Assembly: GCA_902578175.1 (NCBI GenBank)
Contig: CACHBY010000004.1
Span: 1-51,160 of the forward strand
Direction of reading: 5' to 3'
From: an uncultured Pelagibacteraceae bacterium
GTDB taxonomy: Bacteria > Pseudomonadota > Alphaproteobacteria > Pelagibacterales > Pelagibacteraceae
Length of the DNA: 51,160 bases
Both the position numbers and the translations under genes were made by a program. Below, piece after piece: positions 1 to 8,254 of this stretch. Within the stretch, counting starts at the first letter, position 1, and each line of letters opens with the position of its first letter. Under the pieces are notes generated by a model, which was not told where the DNA came from, did no database searches, and worked only from the letters and a program-made list of their open reading frames with translations.

Positions 1-1
1 A

Positions 2-1285
2 TTAGTTTACGGAGCAACGGCAAACTTATTTTTAGATCGTCACAATAATTATATTGGTTATGGTCCAGAGGCTATGGAGCTCGTTGGAATACCTGATCCA
101 GAAACTTTTGTGCAATTACCTTGGGATAAAAGAGTTGGAAGAGTATTTGTAACATGTTTTAGAAACAGAGAAGAAAGAAAAAATCCAGGTGGTCACTTAA
201 CTTCAGACTGCAGAGGAAATCTAAGAATTTTTATGGATGAATTTAAGAAAAAACATGGTCTAGAATTAAGAGTTGGTACTGAGCCAGAAATGATGTGGTT
301 AACAAAAAATGAGGATGGAACACCTACAGGTAAAGGTTTTTCTAAACCATTCTGTTATCACATTGATCAGTTTGAGTCATTAAGACCAGTATTCATGAAG
401 GTAATTGAATATGCAAAAGCGATGGGTCTTGATATGATTCAAGGGGACCACGAGGATGCACCAGGTCAATTAGAATTAAACTGGACCTATGATAATGTTT
501 TAAGAAATGCAGATAGATTGTCTACGTATAGACAAATTTGTGCACAGGTTGCAAGAGAACACAATTTGATTGCTTGCTTTATGACAAAACCATTTATGGG
601 TGTGTCTGCTAGCGGATGTCACACAAATATGTCTTTATGGAAAGGTGGAAAAATTAAAATAAATAAACTTGGAAACAAAACGCTTCCGGGTGTTGAAGAA
701 GTATTTAGTTATGTTGAGGGTGGAACAAACACTTTCATGCCTGATACTAAGGATATGCAGTTACCAGGTAAAATCGGTTTACAATCCATTGCAGGTATAA
801 TGAAACACTTGCCAGCATTAACAGCTCTTGGATCTTCAACTGTAAACTCTTACAGAAGATTATGGGATCAAGGATTTTGGGCACCTGTTTATGCTGACTG
901 GGGATATCAAAACAGAACTTGTGGTTTAAGAGTTTCTGCTCCAGGAAGATTTGAGTATAGATCAGTAGACTCGATGCATAATCCTTACTTGTTAGGTGCT
1001 GCTTTATTAAAAGCTTGTGACGAAGGAATAAGTAAGAAAATGAAACCAGCTGCTCCAGAGTCTAGAAATATTTACGAAGCTCAAAAAGCAGGTAAAGATG
1101 TTAAAAAACTTCCATTAAGTTTAGGTGAAGCTTTGGATAGACTGGCAGAGGATGAAGTAATCAAATCTGCAATGCCAGATGAAATGTATAAAGTTTTCCA
1201 TTGGTACAAAAATGATGAGTGGGAAAGATTTCTTGGTGCAACAACGCAATGGGATCTGGATACTTATCTTGATTGTCTACCGTAG
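2..1285 (+). CDS. gmaS: Glutamine synthetase family protein, probable gamma-glutamylmethylamide synthetase (5' partial)
   Basis: The reading frame is open to the window edge, so the gene starts upstream. Comparison with the GS paralogue at 6926 suggests about 40 residues are missing. Visible GS features are the GIPDP motif, the EPEMMW glutamate, DHEDAPGQLELNW, the ASGCHTN histidine and GRFEYRSVDS. GS-III/GmaS enzymes ligate an amine to the gamma-carboxyl of glutamate using ATP; GmaS uses methylamine. The specific GmaS call rests on the KPFMGVSASGCH segment, which I recall from GmaS proteins, and on the three NMG-synthase-like genes that follow 32 nt downstream. A GlnT-type glutamine synthetase is the alternative. 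The family is certain; the substrate is inferred. Confidence 0.75.
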   Translation, partial: LVYGATANLFLDRHNNYIGYGPEAMELVGIPDPETFVQLPWDKRVGRVFVTCFRNREERKNPGGHLTSDCRGNLRIFMDEFKKKHGLELRVGTEPEMMWLTKNEDGTPTGKGFSKPFCYHIDQFESLRPVFMKVIEYAKAMGLDMIQGDHEDAPGQLELNWTYDNVLRNADRLSTYRQICAQVAREHNLIACFMTKPFMGVSASGCHTNMSLWKGGKIKINKLGNKTLPGVEEVFSYVEGGTNTFMPDTKDMQLPGKIGLQSIAGIMKHLPALTALGSSTVNSYRRLWDQGFWAPVYADWGYQNRTCGLRVSAPGRFEYRSVDSMHNPYLLGAALLKACDEGISKKMKPAAPESRNIYEAQKAGKDVKKLPLSLGEALDRLAEDEVIKSAMPDEMYKVFHWYKNDEWERFLGATTQWDLDTYLDCLP

Positions 1286-1317
1286 GTCTTAAAAAAATAT
1301 AGAAAGGGTATAAAAAT

Positions 1318-2262
1318 ATGTGTGGGATAGCAGGATTAATTCATAGAGGAAAATCCTCAAATGTTGGAAGCGAATTACAAGGAATGCTTCAAGCGTTAAA
1401 ACATAGAGGTGAAGACTCAACTGGATATGCTTTGTATGGAGATACAGATGGTAAAAATTTCATCATGCGTTTCAAAGTTGGTGAAAACGTTGGAGAAGGA
1501 AGTTCATCTATTATGGAAGATGTTTCTGTATATGATGAAAGAAAAAAAGTTGTAGATCAAACTCTAGCTGAGATGGGGGCTAAAGTTATTAAAGAAGAAA
1601 GAACACTTCCCTACTCTTTAAGATATGAAATTGATTATGATGTAAAAGACCTTCTGGAATTTTCTCAACGTATAGAAAGTATTCCTGGTGTAGAAATTCT
1701 TTCGATGGGTAAGTCTTTGGAAGTTATTAAAGATCTTGGAAACGCTAAAATGGTTTGTGATAGATATAGCTTGGATAAAGTAGTTGGGACTCATGCTATT
1801 GGTCATGCTAGAATGGCTACAGAGTCTGGTGTAGATATTAAATCAGCTCACCCTTTTTGGGGTTATCCTTTCAGCGATGTATCTGTTGTTCATAATGGGC
1901 AGCTAACTAATTATTGGAATAATAGAAGAGTGTTAGAAAACAAAGGTATGAGATTTATGTCTGAATGCGATTCAGAATTAATTGCAGTTTACCTTGCAGA
2001 AAAAATGAGAGATGGAGCAACTTTAGAAGAGGGAATGAAAGCGTCTTTAACTGGTTTAGATGGTGTTTTTACTTACTTTGTTGCAACAAAAGACTCTTTA
2101 GGAATGGCAAAAGACACAATGGCTGCAAAACCTTTGGTGTTATATGAGTCTGACGATTTAGTTGCAATGGGATCAGAAGAAATAGCTATAAGATCAGTAT
2201 TACCACATGAAATTGATACATATGATCCATTTGATGGGGAGGTGAAAGTATGGCAAATCTAA
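1318..2262 (+). CDS. mgsA: Class II glutamine amidotransferase subunit (MgsA/GlxB-like)
   Basis: The protein begins MCGIAGL, placing the N-terminal nucleophile Cys of Ntn glutaminases directly after the initiator Met. At 314 aa it is a stand-alone version of the amidotransferase domain of large-subunit glutamate synthase. Such split proteins are called GlxB in rhizobia, or MgsA in N-methylglutamate synthase, where the subunit releases the amino group from the gamma-glutamyl donor. A purine-rich GAAAGGG site precedes the ATG. Its end overlaps the next gene by 13 nt, so translation is probably coupled. Domain confidence is high; the choice between NMG synthase and another Glx-type function is inferred from the gmaS-like neighbour. 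Confidence 0.83.
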   Translation: MCGIAGLIHRGKSSNVGSELQGMLQALKHRGEDSTGYALYGDTDGKNFIMRFKVGENVGEGSSSIMEDVSVYDERKKVVDQTLAEMGAKVIKEERTLPYSLRYEIDYDVKDLLEFSQRIESIPGVEILSMGKSLEVIKDLGNAKMVCDRYSLDKVVGTHAIGHARMATESGVDIKSAHPFWGYPFSDVSVVHNGQLTNYWNNRRVLENKGMRFMSECDSELIAVYLAEKMRDGATLEEGMKASLTGLDGVFTYFVATKDSLGMAKDTMAAKPLVLYESDDLVAMGSEEIAIRSVLPHEIDTYDPFDGEVKVWQI

Positions 2263-3104
2263 AAACAGTATCGAAAAAATCAAAAGCCCAATCAATGGGT
2301 ATGCACACAGAGGTATTGACGGGAAGAACTCAACAAAAATTCTTTAACCCTGATGAAGCAGAAAACTTTTATTACTTTGGTACATACGATGTGGACTTCA
2401 ATAAAAGAACTGAACTTGATGTTAAAGACATGACAGCTCCAGAGGCTAATAAAGAAATTGATAACTTAATGAGCCAAGGATATGGGACAATAGTAATAAA
2501 AAACCCACAAGGTAAACATAGTCTTGGAGTTGGTATTTTAAATAAACTTAATTTAATTTTTGAGGGAAGTTTAGGATACTTTGGAATGGGTTCCTGCGAT
2601 GGTCCAATTGTTAGAATTAATGGAAGAGTTGGATGGTCATGTGCAGAAAACTTAATGGCTGGTAAAGTAGTAATAGAAAAGAATGCTGGATCTTGTTTTG
2701 GTGCGGCAATTAGAGGTGGAGATTTAATTTGCAAAGGCAGTGTTGGTGCTAGAACTGGTATTGATATGAAAGGTGGAACCATAATAATTGGTGGTGACGC
2801 TGGTGCATTTACTGGTTTTATGATGCAAAGAGGTAGAATAATAATTCTTGGAGATGTTGGGATTAACCTAGGCGACTCTATGTACGATGGGACAATTTTC
2901 GTAGGTGGAGAAATTGGTTCTTATGGTAGTGATGCAGTAGATGCAGAATTAACATCTAGTGATCAAGATTGGCTAAAAAGAAAACTAAAGGTAGCTGAAA
3001 TTGGTGAAAATTTTGACGTTAGTAAAATGAAAAAAATTGTAGCTGGTAAAAAGCTTTGGAATTATGATAATTTGGAACCTACAGAGAAGAAGGGAGCAAT
3101 TTAA
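2250..3104 (+). CDS. mgsB: GXGXG-domain subunit (MgsB/GlxC-like)
   Basis: This 284-aa protein consists largely of the glycine-rich right-handed beta-helix found at the C-terminus of glutamate synthase alpha subunits. Repeated G-x-G and GG turns run from about residue 90 to 220. In the split N-methylglutamate synthase it is the structural subunit between the glutaminase and FMN subunits. A strong GGGGAGGTG ribosome site sits inside the 3' end of mgsA, just before the ATG at 2250. It shares one base with the next gene (TAATG). No catalytic residues are expected in this domain. The family is clear; the exact complex is inferred from gene order. Confidence 0.83.
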   Translation: MANLKTVSKKSKAQSMGMHTEVLTGRTQQKFFNPDEAENFYYFGTYDVDFNKRTELDVKDMTAPEANKEIDNLMSQGYGTIVIKNPQGKHSLGVGILNKLNLIFEGSLGYFGMGSCDGPIVRINGRVGWSCAENLMAGKVVIEKNAGSCFGAAIRGGDLICKGSVGARTGIDMKGGTIIIGGDAGAFTGFMMQRGRIIILGDVGINLGDSMYDGTIFVGGEIGSYGSDAVDAELTSSDQDWLKRKLKVAEIGENFDVSKMKKIVAGKKLWNYDNLEPTEKKGAI

Positions 3105-4516
3105 TGCCTAAGAAAAAAAGTAAAAAAATTAAAAAAAATGGAAAAAGTGTTGGTGGAAAAGCAGATGTCCATGCGCACGAAGAAGGTAAAAGAAATAAAA
3201 GTTTATTAGGACATAATGCTATCTTCACTCCTGAAGTAATAGACGACATTCATATAAAAGCTCAATTAGGAAGATACAGAATGCGAGGAATGGCATTGAT
3301 GAAAAAAATTCCTACTTTTGATGATTTAGTTTTCTTACCTGGAACACTAACTAGATTTGTAATCGAAGGTTATAGAGAAAAATGTGAAACAAAAACTGTT
3401 ATTGGACCAAGATGTGAAAATCCAATTGAGTTAGATATTCCAGTTTATATTACAGGAATGAGTTTCGGTGCGCTTTCTTATGAAGCAAAAACTGCTTTAG
3501 CAAGAGGAGCCACTATGGCTGGAAGTGCTACTTGTTCAGGTGAGGGTGGAATGATACCTGATGAGAGAAGATATTCAGAGAAATGGTATTACCAATGTAT
3601 TCAATCAAGATATGGTTTTAACCCTCATCACGCTCAGTTAGCTGATGGAATTGAAGTATTTATTGGACAAGGACAAAAAGTTGGTATGGGTGGACACTTA
3701 ATGGGTCAAAAAGTAACTGATCAAGTTGCAGAAATGAGGTCGTTACCATCAGGTATTGACCAAAGATCACCTGCAAGACACCCTGACTGGTTAGGTCCAG
3801 ATGATTTAGCTTTAAAAGTAGAAGAGTTAAGACAATTAACAAAAAATAAAGTGCCTATTCAATTAAAATTAGGTGCATCTAAAGTTTATGATGATGTGCG
3901 TATGGCTGCAAAATGTGATCCAGATTCTATTTATTTGGATGGAATGGAAGGATCAACAGGTGCAGGACCACATATCGCTGCAGCAAATACAGGAATTCCA
4001 GGGATTGCCGCTATCAGAGAAGCGAGAAGAGCGATCGATGATGTTGGTAAAACTGGAAAAGTAACATTAATTTATGCTGGTGGAGTAAGAGACGGTGCAG
4101 ACATGGCTAAAGCTTTAGCTCTTGGAGCTGATGCGATAGCAATTGGTACAGGATCTATGATAGCATTAAACTGTAACAAAGATATCCCTGAAGCAAACTT
4201 TGAAAAAGAAATGGGAGTAAAGGCAGGTGAATGTTATCATTGTCATACTGGACGTTGCCCAGTAGGTGTTGCTACACAAGACCCTAAATTAAGAGCAAGA
4301 TTAAACCCTGATGATGCTGCATTAAGAGTTTATAATTATCTTCACTCAATGACTCTGGAAGCTCAGCTACTAGCAAGAGCTTGTGGTAAAACAAATATCC
4401 ATTCTCTAGAGCCTGAAGATTTAGCTGCATTAACATCGGAAGCATCAGCTTTAGCAAAAGTTCCTTTAGCTGGAACTAACTACACAGTTGGTGTTGATAA
4501 CTACCACAAAATATAG
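3104..4516 (+). CDS. mgsC: FMN/3Fe-4S glutamate-synthase-domain subunit (MgsC/GlxD-like)
   Basis: This 470-aa protein matches the FMN-binding synthase domain of GltB. The GMSFGALSYEA segment (about 118-128), the LKLGASK loop and the GGVRDGADMAKALALGADA phosphate-binding region mark the TIM barrel. Cys377, Cys380 and Cys385 (CYHCHTGRCPVG) fit the 3Fe-4S cluster. It would carry out the reductive amination step, with methylamine-derived nitrogen giving N-methylglutamate if the locus is an NMG pathway. The first 20 residues are an unusual Lys-rich tail (MPKKKSKK) that is repeated at the start of the next gene. The start codon overlaps the mgsB stop by one base. Confidence 0.85.
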   Translation: MPKKKSKKIKKNGKSVGGKADVHAHEEGKRNKSLLGHNAIFTPEVIDDIHIKAQLGRYRMRGMALMKKIPTFDDLVFLPGTLTRFVIEGYREKCETKTVIGPRCENPIELDIPVYITGMSFGALSYEAKTALARGATMAGSATCSGEGGMIPDERRYSEKWYYQCIQSRYGFNPHHAQLADGIEVFIGQGQKVGMGGHLMGQKVTDQVAEMRSLPSGIDQRSPARHPDWLGPDDLALKVEELRQLTKNKVPIQLKLGASKVYDDVRMAAKCDPDSIYLDGMEGSTGAGPHIAAANTGIPGIAAIREARRAIDDVGKTGKVTLIYAGGVRDGADMAKALALGADAIAIGTGSMIALNCNKDIPEANFEKEMGVKAGECYHCHTGRCPVGVATQDPKLRARLNPDDAALRVYNYLHSMTLEAQLLARACGKTNIHSLEPEDLAALTSEASALAKVPLAGTNYTVGVDNYHKI

Positions 4517-4524
4517 AGGTAACT

Positions 4525-4935
4525 ATGCCAAAGAAAAAAAGTAAAAAAGTAGCAAAAACAAAAGATATCAAAGGTCAGTTAGGTAAAAAGAAAGAGACTG
4601 CTAGAGAAAAAATGATTGGCCAGTCTATTGGTTACAGATATGATGTTAATCTTTTACCCGACTATTCTAAACTAACTCCATTTCTTAAAAAATATATAGA
4701 AGCAATGGGGTGGGATGATTTAAATTGGTTAGAAGATGTGCATATGGGATACGAAGAAGATAGACCGGCAGTTTTTTGCAGAAATGCGAATGGTTGGGTT
4801 ACTATTCCAAGTTCAATAAAGTTACCTAACAATCAACAAGATAGAGATATGATTGCAAGAGAGCTTTTAGTTAAGTTCCAAATGTCTCCAAAACATCCTC
4901 TTGTTGATTTGAAAAAAGCATACTTAAAGTTTTAA
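4525..4935 (+). CDS. Conserved-looking hypothetical protein in the NMG-synthase-like operon
   Basis: I do not recognise this 136-aa protein. It starts MPKKKSKK, the same eight residues as MgsC just upstream, followed by a Lys-rich linker to about residue 35. A compact, probably soluble domain follows, containing YRYDVNLLPDYSKLTPF, WDDLNWLEDVHMGYEEDRPAVF and a C-terminal helix-like tail. It has no signal peptide and no membrane span. A GAGGT site lies just before the ATG, 8 nt after mgsC, so it is very probably co-transcribed. A structural or regulatory partner of the synthase complex is a reasonable guess but has no sequence support beyond the shared tail and position. Confidence 0.75.
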   Translation: MPKKKSKKVAKTKDIKGQLGKKKETAREKMIGQSIGYRYDVNLLPDYSKLTPFLKKYIEAMGWDDLNWLEDVHMGYEEDRPAVFCRNANGWVTIPSSIKLPNNQQDRDMIARELLVKFQMSPKHPLVDLKKAYLKF

Positions 4936-5062
4936 TATTACAATCAATAGTTGATTATTTTTGTAAATCTGGTGTTCATAACTGGATTTTTTTAGCTTCT
5001 TTATATTTGTAACGACTCATAAAATTTAATAGGGTTTAAATAAACAAATATGGAGAGAGAAT
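4936..5062 (+). other. 127-nt intergenic leader upstream of amt
   Basis: This is the longest gene-free stretch in the window. It holds a small inverted repeat, AATCAA-TAG-TTGATT (4942-4956), followed by ATTTTTG, which is at best a weak terminator for the upstream operon. A GGAGAG ribosome site precedes the amt ATG. I find no convincing -35/-10 pair and no recognisable riboswitch. The length could accommodate a promoter plus a short regulated leader for amt. Confidence 0.35.
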
Positions 5063-6463
5063 ATGACTGATCAGTTAGGTGCTCTTACCACGATATTTAC
5101 AGAATTTTACTACTGGACAACAGTAGTGCTAATGTTTTTAATTCACGTTGGTTTCTGTATGTATGAGGTCGGAGCTTCAAGATACAAACACCATCAACAT
5201 ACTCTTATGAAAAATACAATGCTGATACCTCTAGTAACAGTAACTTGGTTTTTATTTGGTTGGTGGATTTACTGGGCTTTTCCAACCGGACCTGGATTAG
5301 CTCCGTCAATAATGACAGAAAGTACAGGGCTTGTCCTTGGTGGAGGATTTGGAGGAAATGATCTTGCTAATCCGACAAATGCTCTTATGGCAATCAATCT
5401 TAACGACCATATAATGGGTGTGTTCTGGGCAGCATTCCTTTTATTTTCATGGACCGCAGCATCTATAGTTTCCGGTGCAGTTATTGAAAGAATTACAACT
5501 TTTGCATTTGGAGTTTTGGCAATTGCAATAGGATCTGTTTTCTGGTCAATAGACGCGTCATGGGGATGGCACTTTGATGGTTGGATGCTTAAAATCTTAG
5601 GTTATCATGATGCATATGCATCGGGCGTAATTCACGCTATTGCTGGTGGATTTGCTTTAGGTGTACTAATGGTTTTAGGTCCAAGAATTGGAAAATTTTC
5701 ATCAAGTGGTGAACCAAGAAATATTGGTCCACGAAATCCTTGGTTAGTAACAATTGGATTGTTCTTAATTTACACTGGATTCTGGGGATTTTATGCGGCT
5801 TGTAACGTTCCAATATATGATCTAGGCCCAGAGTATGGCATGGAAGGCATATCATTCTGGACAGCAACTAATATATATTTAACACCCACTACTTTAAGTG
5901 GAATTACAATGAACTTTTTGATGTCACTGTCTGGAGGTTTATTGGCTGGATATGTTATTGCTAAAGGTGATCCTTTCTGGACTTACTCAAGTGGACTAGC
6001 TGGCATTATATGTGCATCTGCAGGAAACGACTTATATCATCCAATTCAAGCATTGATCATTGGTATGATTGGAGTTGTTATTGCATACAAACTTCATTAC
6101 TGGGTTGAACGAAAGTTCAAAATTGATGATGCTGTTGGAGCAGTAGCTGTACATGGTTATGCTGGATTTGTAGGTCTTGTGATTTGCGGTTTCGTCTTAA
6201 ATGGTTACCCTTCATCTGGTTATAGTGTTGGGGCTATGTTTGATGGAACAACTTATGCAACAATTAATCCACTAGGACAATTTATTGGAGCAATAATAAT
6301 GTTCTTTGTTTTAGGATTAATACCTGGCTATATCATCGCCAAAGTTCTTAATGGTATGGGCAAATTAAGAATCCCGCGAGAAGTTGAAATAGCTGGACTA
6401 GACTATGAAATGATGGAAAGTGCTAAAGAAGACGAAAAAGCAGTTTCATCAGCAACCAGGTAA
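5063..6463 (+). CDS. amt: Ammonium/methylammonium transporter, Amt family
   Basis: This 466-aa polytopic inner-membrane protein has about eleven predicted spans. The twin pore histidines of the Amt/Mep/Rh family are visible as His191 (SGVIHAIAGG) and His364 (VAVHGYAGFVG). It would bring in ammonium, and probably methylammonium, for the GS-type and NMG-synthase-type enzymes encoded upstream. There is no glnK/PII gene beside it, although glnK-amtB is the usual arrangement in proteobacteria. Its 3' neighbour, 11 nt away, is a small single-span membrane protein. The protein is somewhat divergent from E. coli AmtB, but the fold assignment is secure. Confidence 0.92.
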   Translation: MTDQLGALTTIFTEFYYWTTVVLMFLIHVGFCMYEVGASRYKHHQHTLMKNTMLIPLVTVTWFLFGWWIYWAFPTGPGLAPSIMTESTGLVLGGGFGGNDLANPTNALMAINLNDHIMGVFWAAFLLFSWTAASIVSGAVIERITTFAFGVLAIAIGSVFWSIDASWGWHFDGWMLKILGYHDAYASGVIHAIAGGFALGVLMVLGPRIGKFSSSGEPRNIGPRNPWLVTIGLFLIYTGFWGFYAACNVPIYDLGPEYGMEGISFWTATNIYLTPTTLSGITMNFLMSLSGGLLAGYVIAKGDPFWTYSSGLAGIICASAGNDLYHPIQALIIGMIGVVIAYKLHYWVERKFKIDDAVGAVAVHGYAGFVGLVICGFVLNGYPSSGYSVGAMFDGTTYATINPLGQFIGAIIMFFVLGLIPGYIIAKVLNGMGKLRIPREVEIAGLDYEMMESAKEDEKAVSSATR

Positions 6464-6474
6464 AGGAGAAAAAT

Positions 6475-6705
6475 ATGGCAACAGTATCAAACTGGATAGA
6501 TCATCTTAATAAACCAGCCGAAGAAGTTGGGGGATCGGTTTATCCTGGAGCTGGATCTAGTGAATTTATACTAGTTCTTTTGTTAATTGCTGTGTGGATA
6601 GGATGGACTGTGATTACAAGCAAATCTGAAAGTGATGAGCTGAACGCATTATCCAGAAAAAGACACGGTGCTAACGACCATAAAAGTAATATTACTGAAT
6701 GGTAA
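6475..6705 (+). CDS. Small single-span membrane protein downstream of amt
   Basis: This 76-aa protein is not recognised. The first 30 residues are polar, one hydrophobic helix spans about residues 30-49 (FILVLLLIAVWIGWTVI), and a charged, basic tail (LSRKRHGANDHK) follows. An AGGAG site sits just before the ATG, and the gene lies 11 nt after amt and directly before a strong terminator. Co-transcription with amt is therefore likely. An accessory or regulatory peptide for the transporter is possible but unproven. Confidence 0.72.
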   Translation: MATVSNWIDHLNKPAEEVGGSVYPGAGSSEFILVLLLIAVWIGWTVITSKSESDELNALSRKRHGANDHKSNITEW

Positions 6706-6715
6706 AATAATATTT

Positions 6716-6745
6716 GGGCGCTACACAATTGTAGCGCCCTTTTTT
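6716..6745 (+). terminator. Strong intrinsic terminator after the amt operon
   Basis: A perfect 10-bp stem, GGGCGCTACA (6716-6725) pairing with TGTAGCGCCC (6730-6739), has a CAAT tetraloop and is followed by six T residues. It lies 11 nt after the stop of the small membrane protein gene. It is the strongest plus-strand terminator I see. A further small ORF begins about 11 nt after the T-run. Confidence 0.93.
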
Positions 6746-6755
6746 AATTATTTAA

Positions 6756-6908
6756 ATGAGTGAAAACAAAAACGAGCATCTAAGACCAAGTAAAATGAGA
6801 GGTGTAGCTTTTCCAAAAGCAAAGTATGGCGTTATTCTTGCAATTATTCTTATAATTGTAGTTAATTTTATTTATTATAAAGAAACTATCTTTTCATTTT
6901 TCAAATAA
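6756..6908 (+). CDS. Small (50 aa) putative membrane protein
   Basis: An ATG-initiated frame of 50 codons ends in TAA. The N-terminal 25 residues are polar and basic (MSENKNEHLRPSKMRG). A hydrophobic helix follows at about residues 25-40 (GVILAIILIIVVNFIYY), then a short tail. No Shine-Dalgarno sequence is visible, because the start lies only 11 nt after the terminator T-run. It ends 17 nt before the ATG of the next gene. It looks like a real membrane microprotein by composition, but coding status needs conservation evidence. Confidence 0.5.
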   Translation: MSENKNEHLRPSKMRGVAFPKAKYGVILAIILIIVVNFIYYKETIFSFFK

Positions 6909-6925
6909 TTGTGGTAGCCTTAGAA

Positions 6926-8251
6926 ATGGCTAAAAACTTATTTAAAATATCAAAACAAAAAAAAATAAAATACTTCTTAATAAGCTTTGTTGATCTTTTT
7001 GGAGTTTTGAGATCAAAACTTGTTCCAGCTCATGCGATAAAAGAAATGCAAACTGCAGGTGCAGGTTTTGCTGGTTTTGCAGCATGGCTGGATATGACAC
7101 CAGCGGACTCTGATATGTTTGGGATCCCCGATCCTGATAGCTTAATTCAATTACCTTGGAATAAAGAAGTTGGATGGTTAGCATCTGATTTATGGATGAA
7201 CGGTAAACCAGTAGAAGCATCGCCAAGAGTAATGTTAAAAAATCAAATCAAAAAACTAAAAACACAAAATTTGACAATGAAATCAGGTGTTGAATGTGAA
7301 TATTTTCTAATATCACCTGATGGAGATTCAATTGCAGACCCAAGAGATACTCAATCAAAACCTTGTTACGATCAATCTGCACTGATGAGAAGATATGATT
7401 TAATAAAAGAAATTTGCGATTGTATGATTGAAATGGGATGGGGCCCATATCAAAATGATCATGAGGATGCAAATGGACAGTTTGAAATGAATTGGGATTA
7501 CTCTGATTGCTTAGAAACTGCAGATAGACACACATTTTTTAAATACATGGTGAAAACAATTGCTGAGAAACATGGATTAAGAGCAACCTTCATGCCTAAG
7601 CCTTTTAATAATTTAACAGGTAATGGGTGTCATGCTCACGTATCAGTTTGGCAAGGTAAAAAAAATATGTTCCTGGATAAGTCTGATAAACTTGGATTAA
7701 GTAAAATTGCCTATAATTTTTTAGGTGGAGTAATTAAAAATGCATCATCATTATCAGCATTTTTTAACCCAACAATTAATAGCTATAGAAGAATAAATGC
7801 ACCACCTACAAAATCTGGAGCATCATGGTCACCAAGTAGTATTTCTTATACAGGCAACAATCGAACTCACATGATTAGAATTCCTGATCCAGGAAGGTTT
7901 GAATTAAGATTAATGGATGGATCTGCAAATCCATATTTATTACAAGCTAGTATTTTAGCTGCTGGCTTAGACGGTTTGAAAAATAAGATTGATCCAGGTA
8001 ATCCTTTGCACTGTAATATGTACGAAGACTTTGCTAAATATCCTAACTTACCAAAGTTACCAGATGAGTTAGATCAATCACTTTCTCAATTAAAAGATAA
8101 TAAAAGTATGAACGACGCATTTGGATCTGATGTTATTTCAAGCTATGTAAAATTAAGAAATACAGAAATCAAAGAATTTGAATTAAAAGAAAATTTTGAT
8201 AAAGCCAAAGCAGTAACGAAATGGGAAAAAGATAATACATTGGATTGTTAG
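6926..8251 (+). CDS. glnT: Glutamine synthetase type III-like protein (GlnT family)
   Basis: This 441-aa GS-family ligase has an intact N-terminal beta-grasp region (YFLISFVDLFG, GIPDPDS) and a catalytic domain with ECEYFLI, DHEDANGQFEMNWDY, GNGCHAHVSVW and GRFELRLMDG. I place the start at the ATG at 6926; an upstream in-frame GTG at 6911 is possible but lacks a ribosome site. Family members make glutamine or other gamma-glutamyl amides from glutamate, ATP and ammonia or an amine. It is paralogous to the GmaS-like protein at the window start. The next gene, a PLP ammonia-lyase, begins 3 nt after its stop, so the two probably work together in nitrogen metabolism. The exact amine substrate is unknown. 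Confidence 0.83.
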   Translation: MAKNLFKISKQKKIKYFLISFVDLFGVLRSKLVPAHAIKEMQTAGAGFAGFAAWLDMTPADSDMFGIPDPDSLIQLPWNKEVGWLASDLWMNGKPVEASPRVMLKNQIKKLKTQNLTMKSGVECEYFLISPDGDSIADPRDTQSKPCYDQSALMRRYDLIKEICDCMIEMGWGPYQNDHEDANGQFEMNWDYSDCLETADRHTFFKYMVKTIAEKHGLRATFMPKPFNNLTGNGCHAHVSVWQGKKNMFLDKSDKLGLSKIAYNFLGGVIKNASSLSAFFNPTINSYRRINAPPTKSGASWSPSSISYTGNNRTHMIRIPDPGRFELRLMDGSANPYLLQASILAAGLDGLKNKIDPGNPLHCNMYEDFAKYPNLPKLPDELDQSLSQLKDNKSMNDAFGSDVISSYVKLRNTEIKEFELKENFDKAKAVTKWEKDNTLDC

Positions 8252-8254
8252 TTT

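Noticed and set aside
2372..2782. 136-codon minus-strand ORF opposite mgsB
   Set aside because: It is a shadow of the glycine-rich mgsB frame; the protein is low-complexity, has no ribosome site and lies wholly inside a well-supported gene.
4942..4956. Inverted repeat AATCAA-TAG-TTGATT as a terminator of the mgs-like operon
   Set aside because: The stem is only 6 bp, AT-rich, and the T-run is short; kept only as part of the leader note.
6911..6925. GTG 6911 as the start of the GlnT-like gene
   Set aside because: It adds five residues without a ribosome site; ATG 6926 begins the usual MAKNLFK-type N-terminus.
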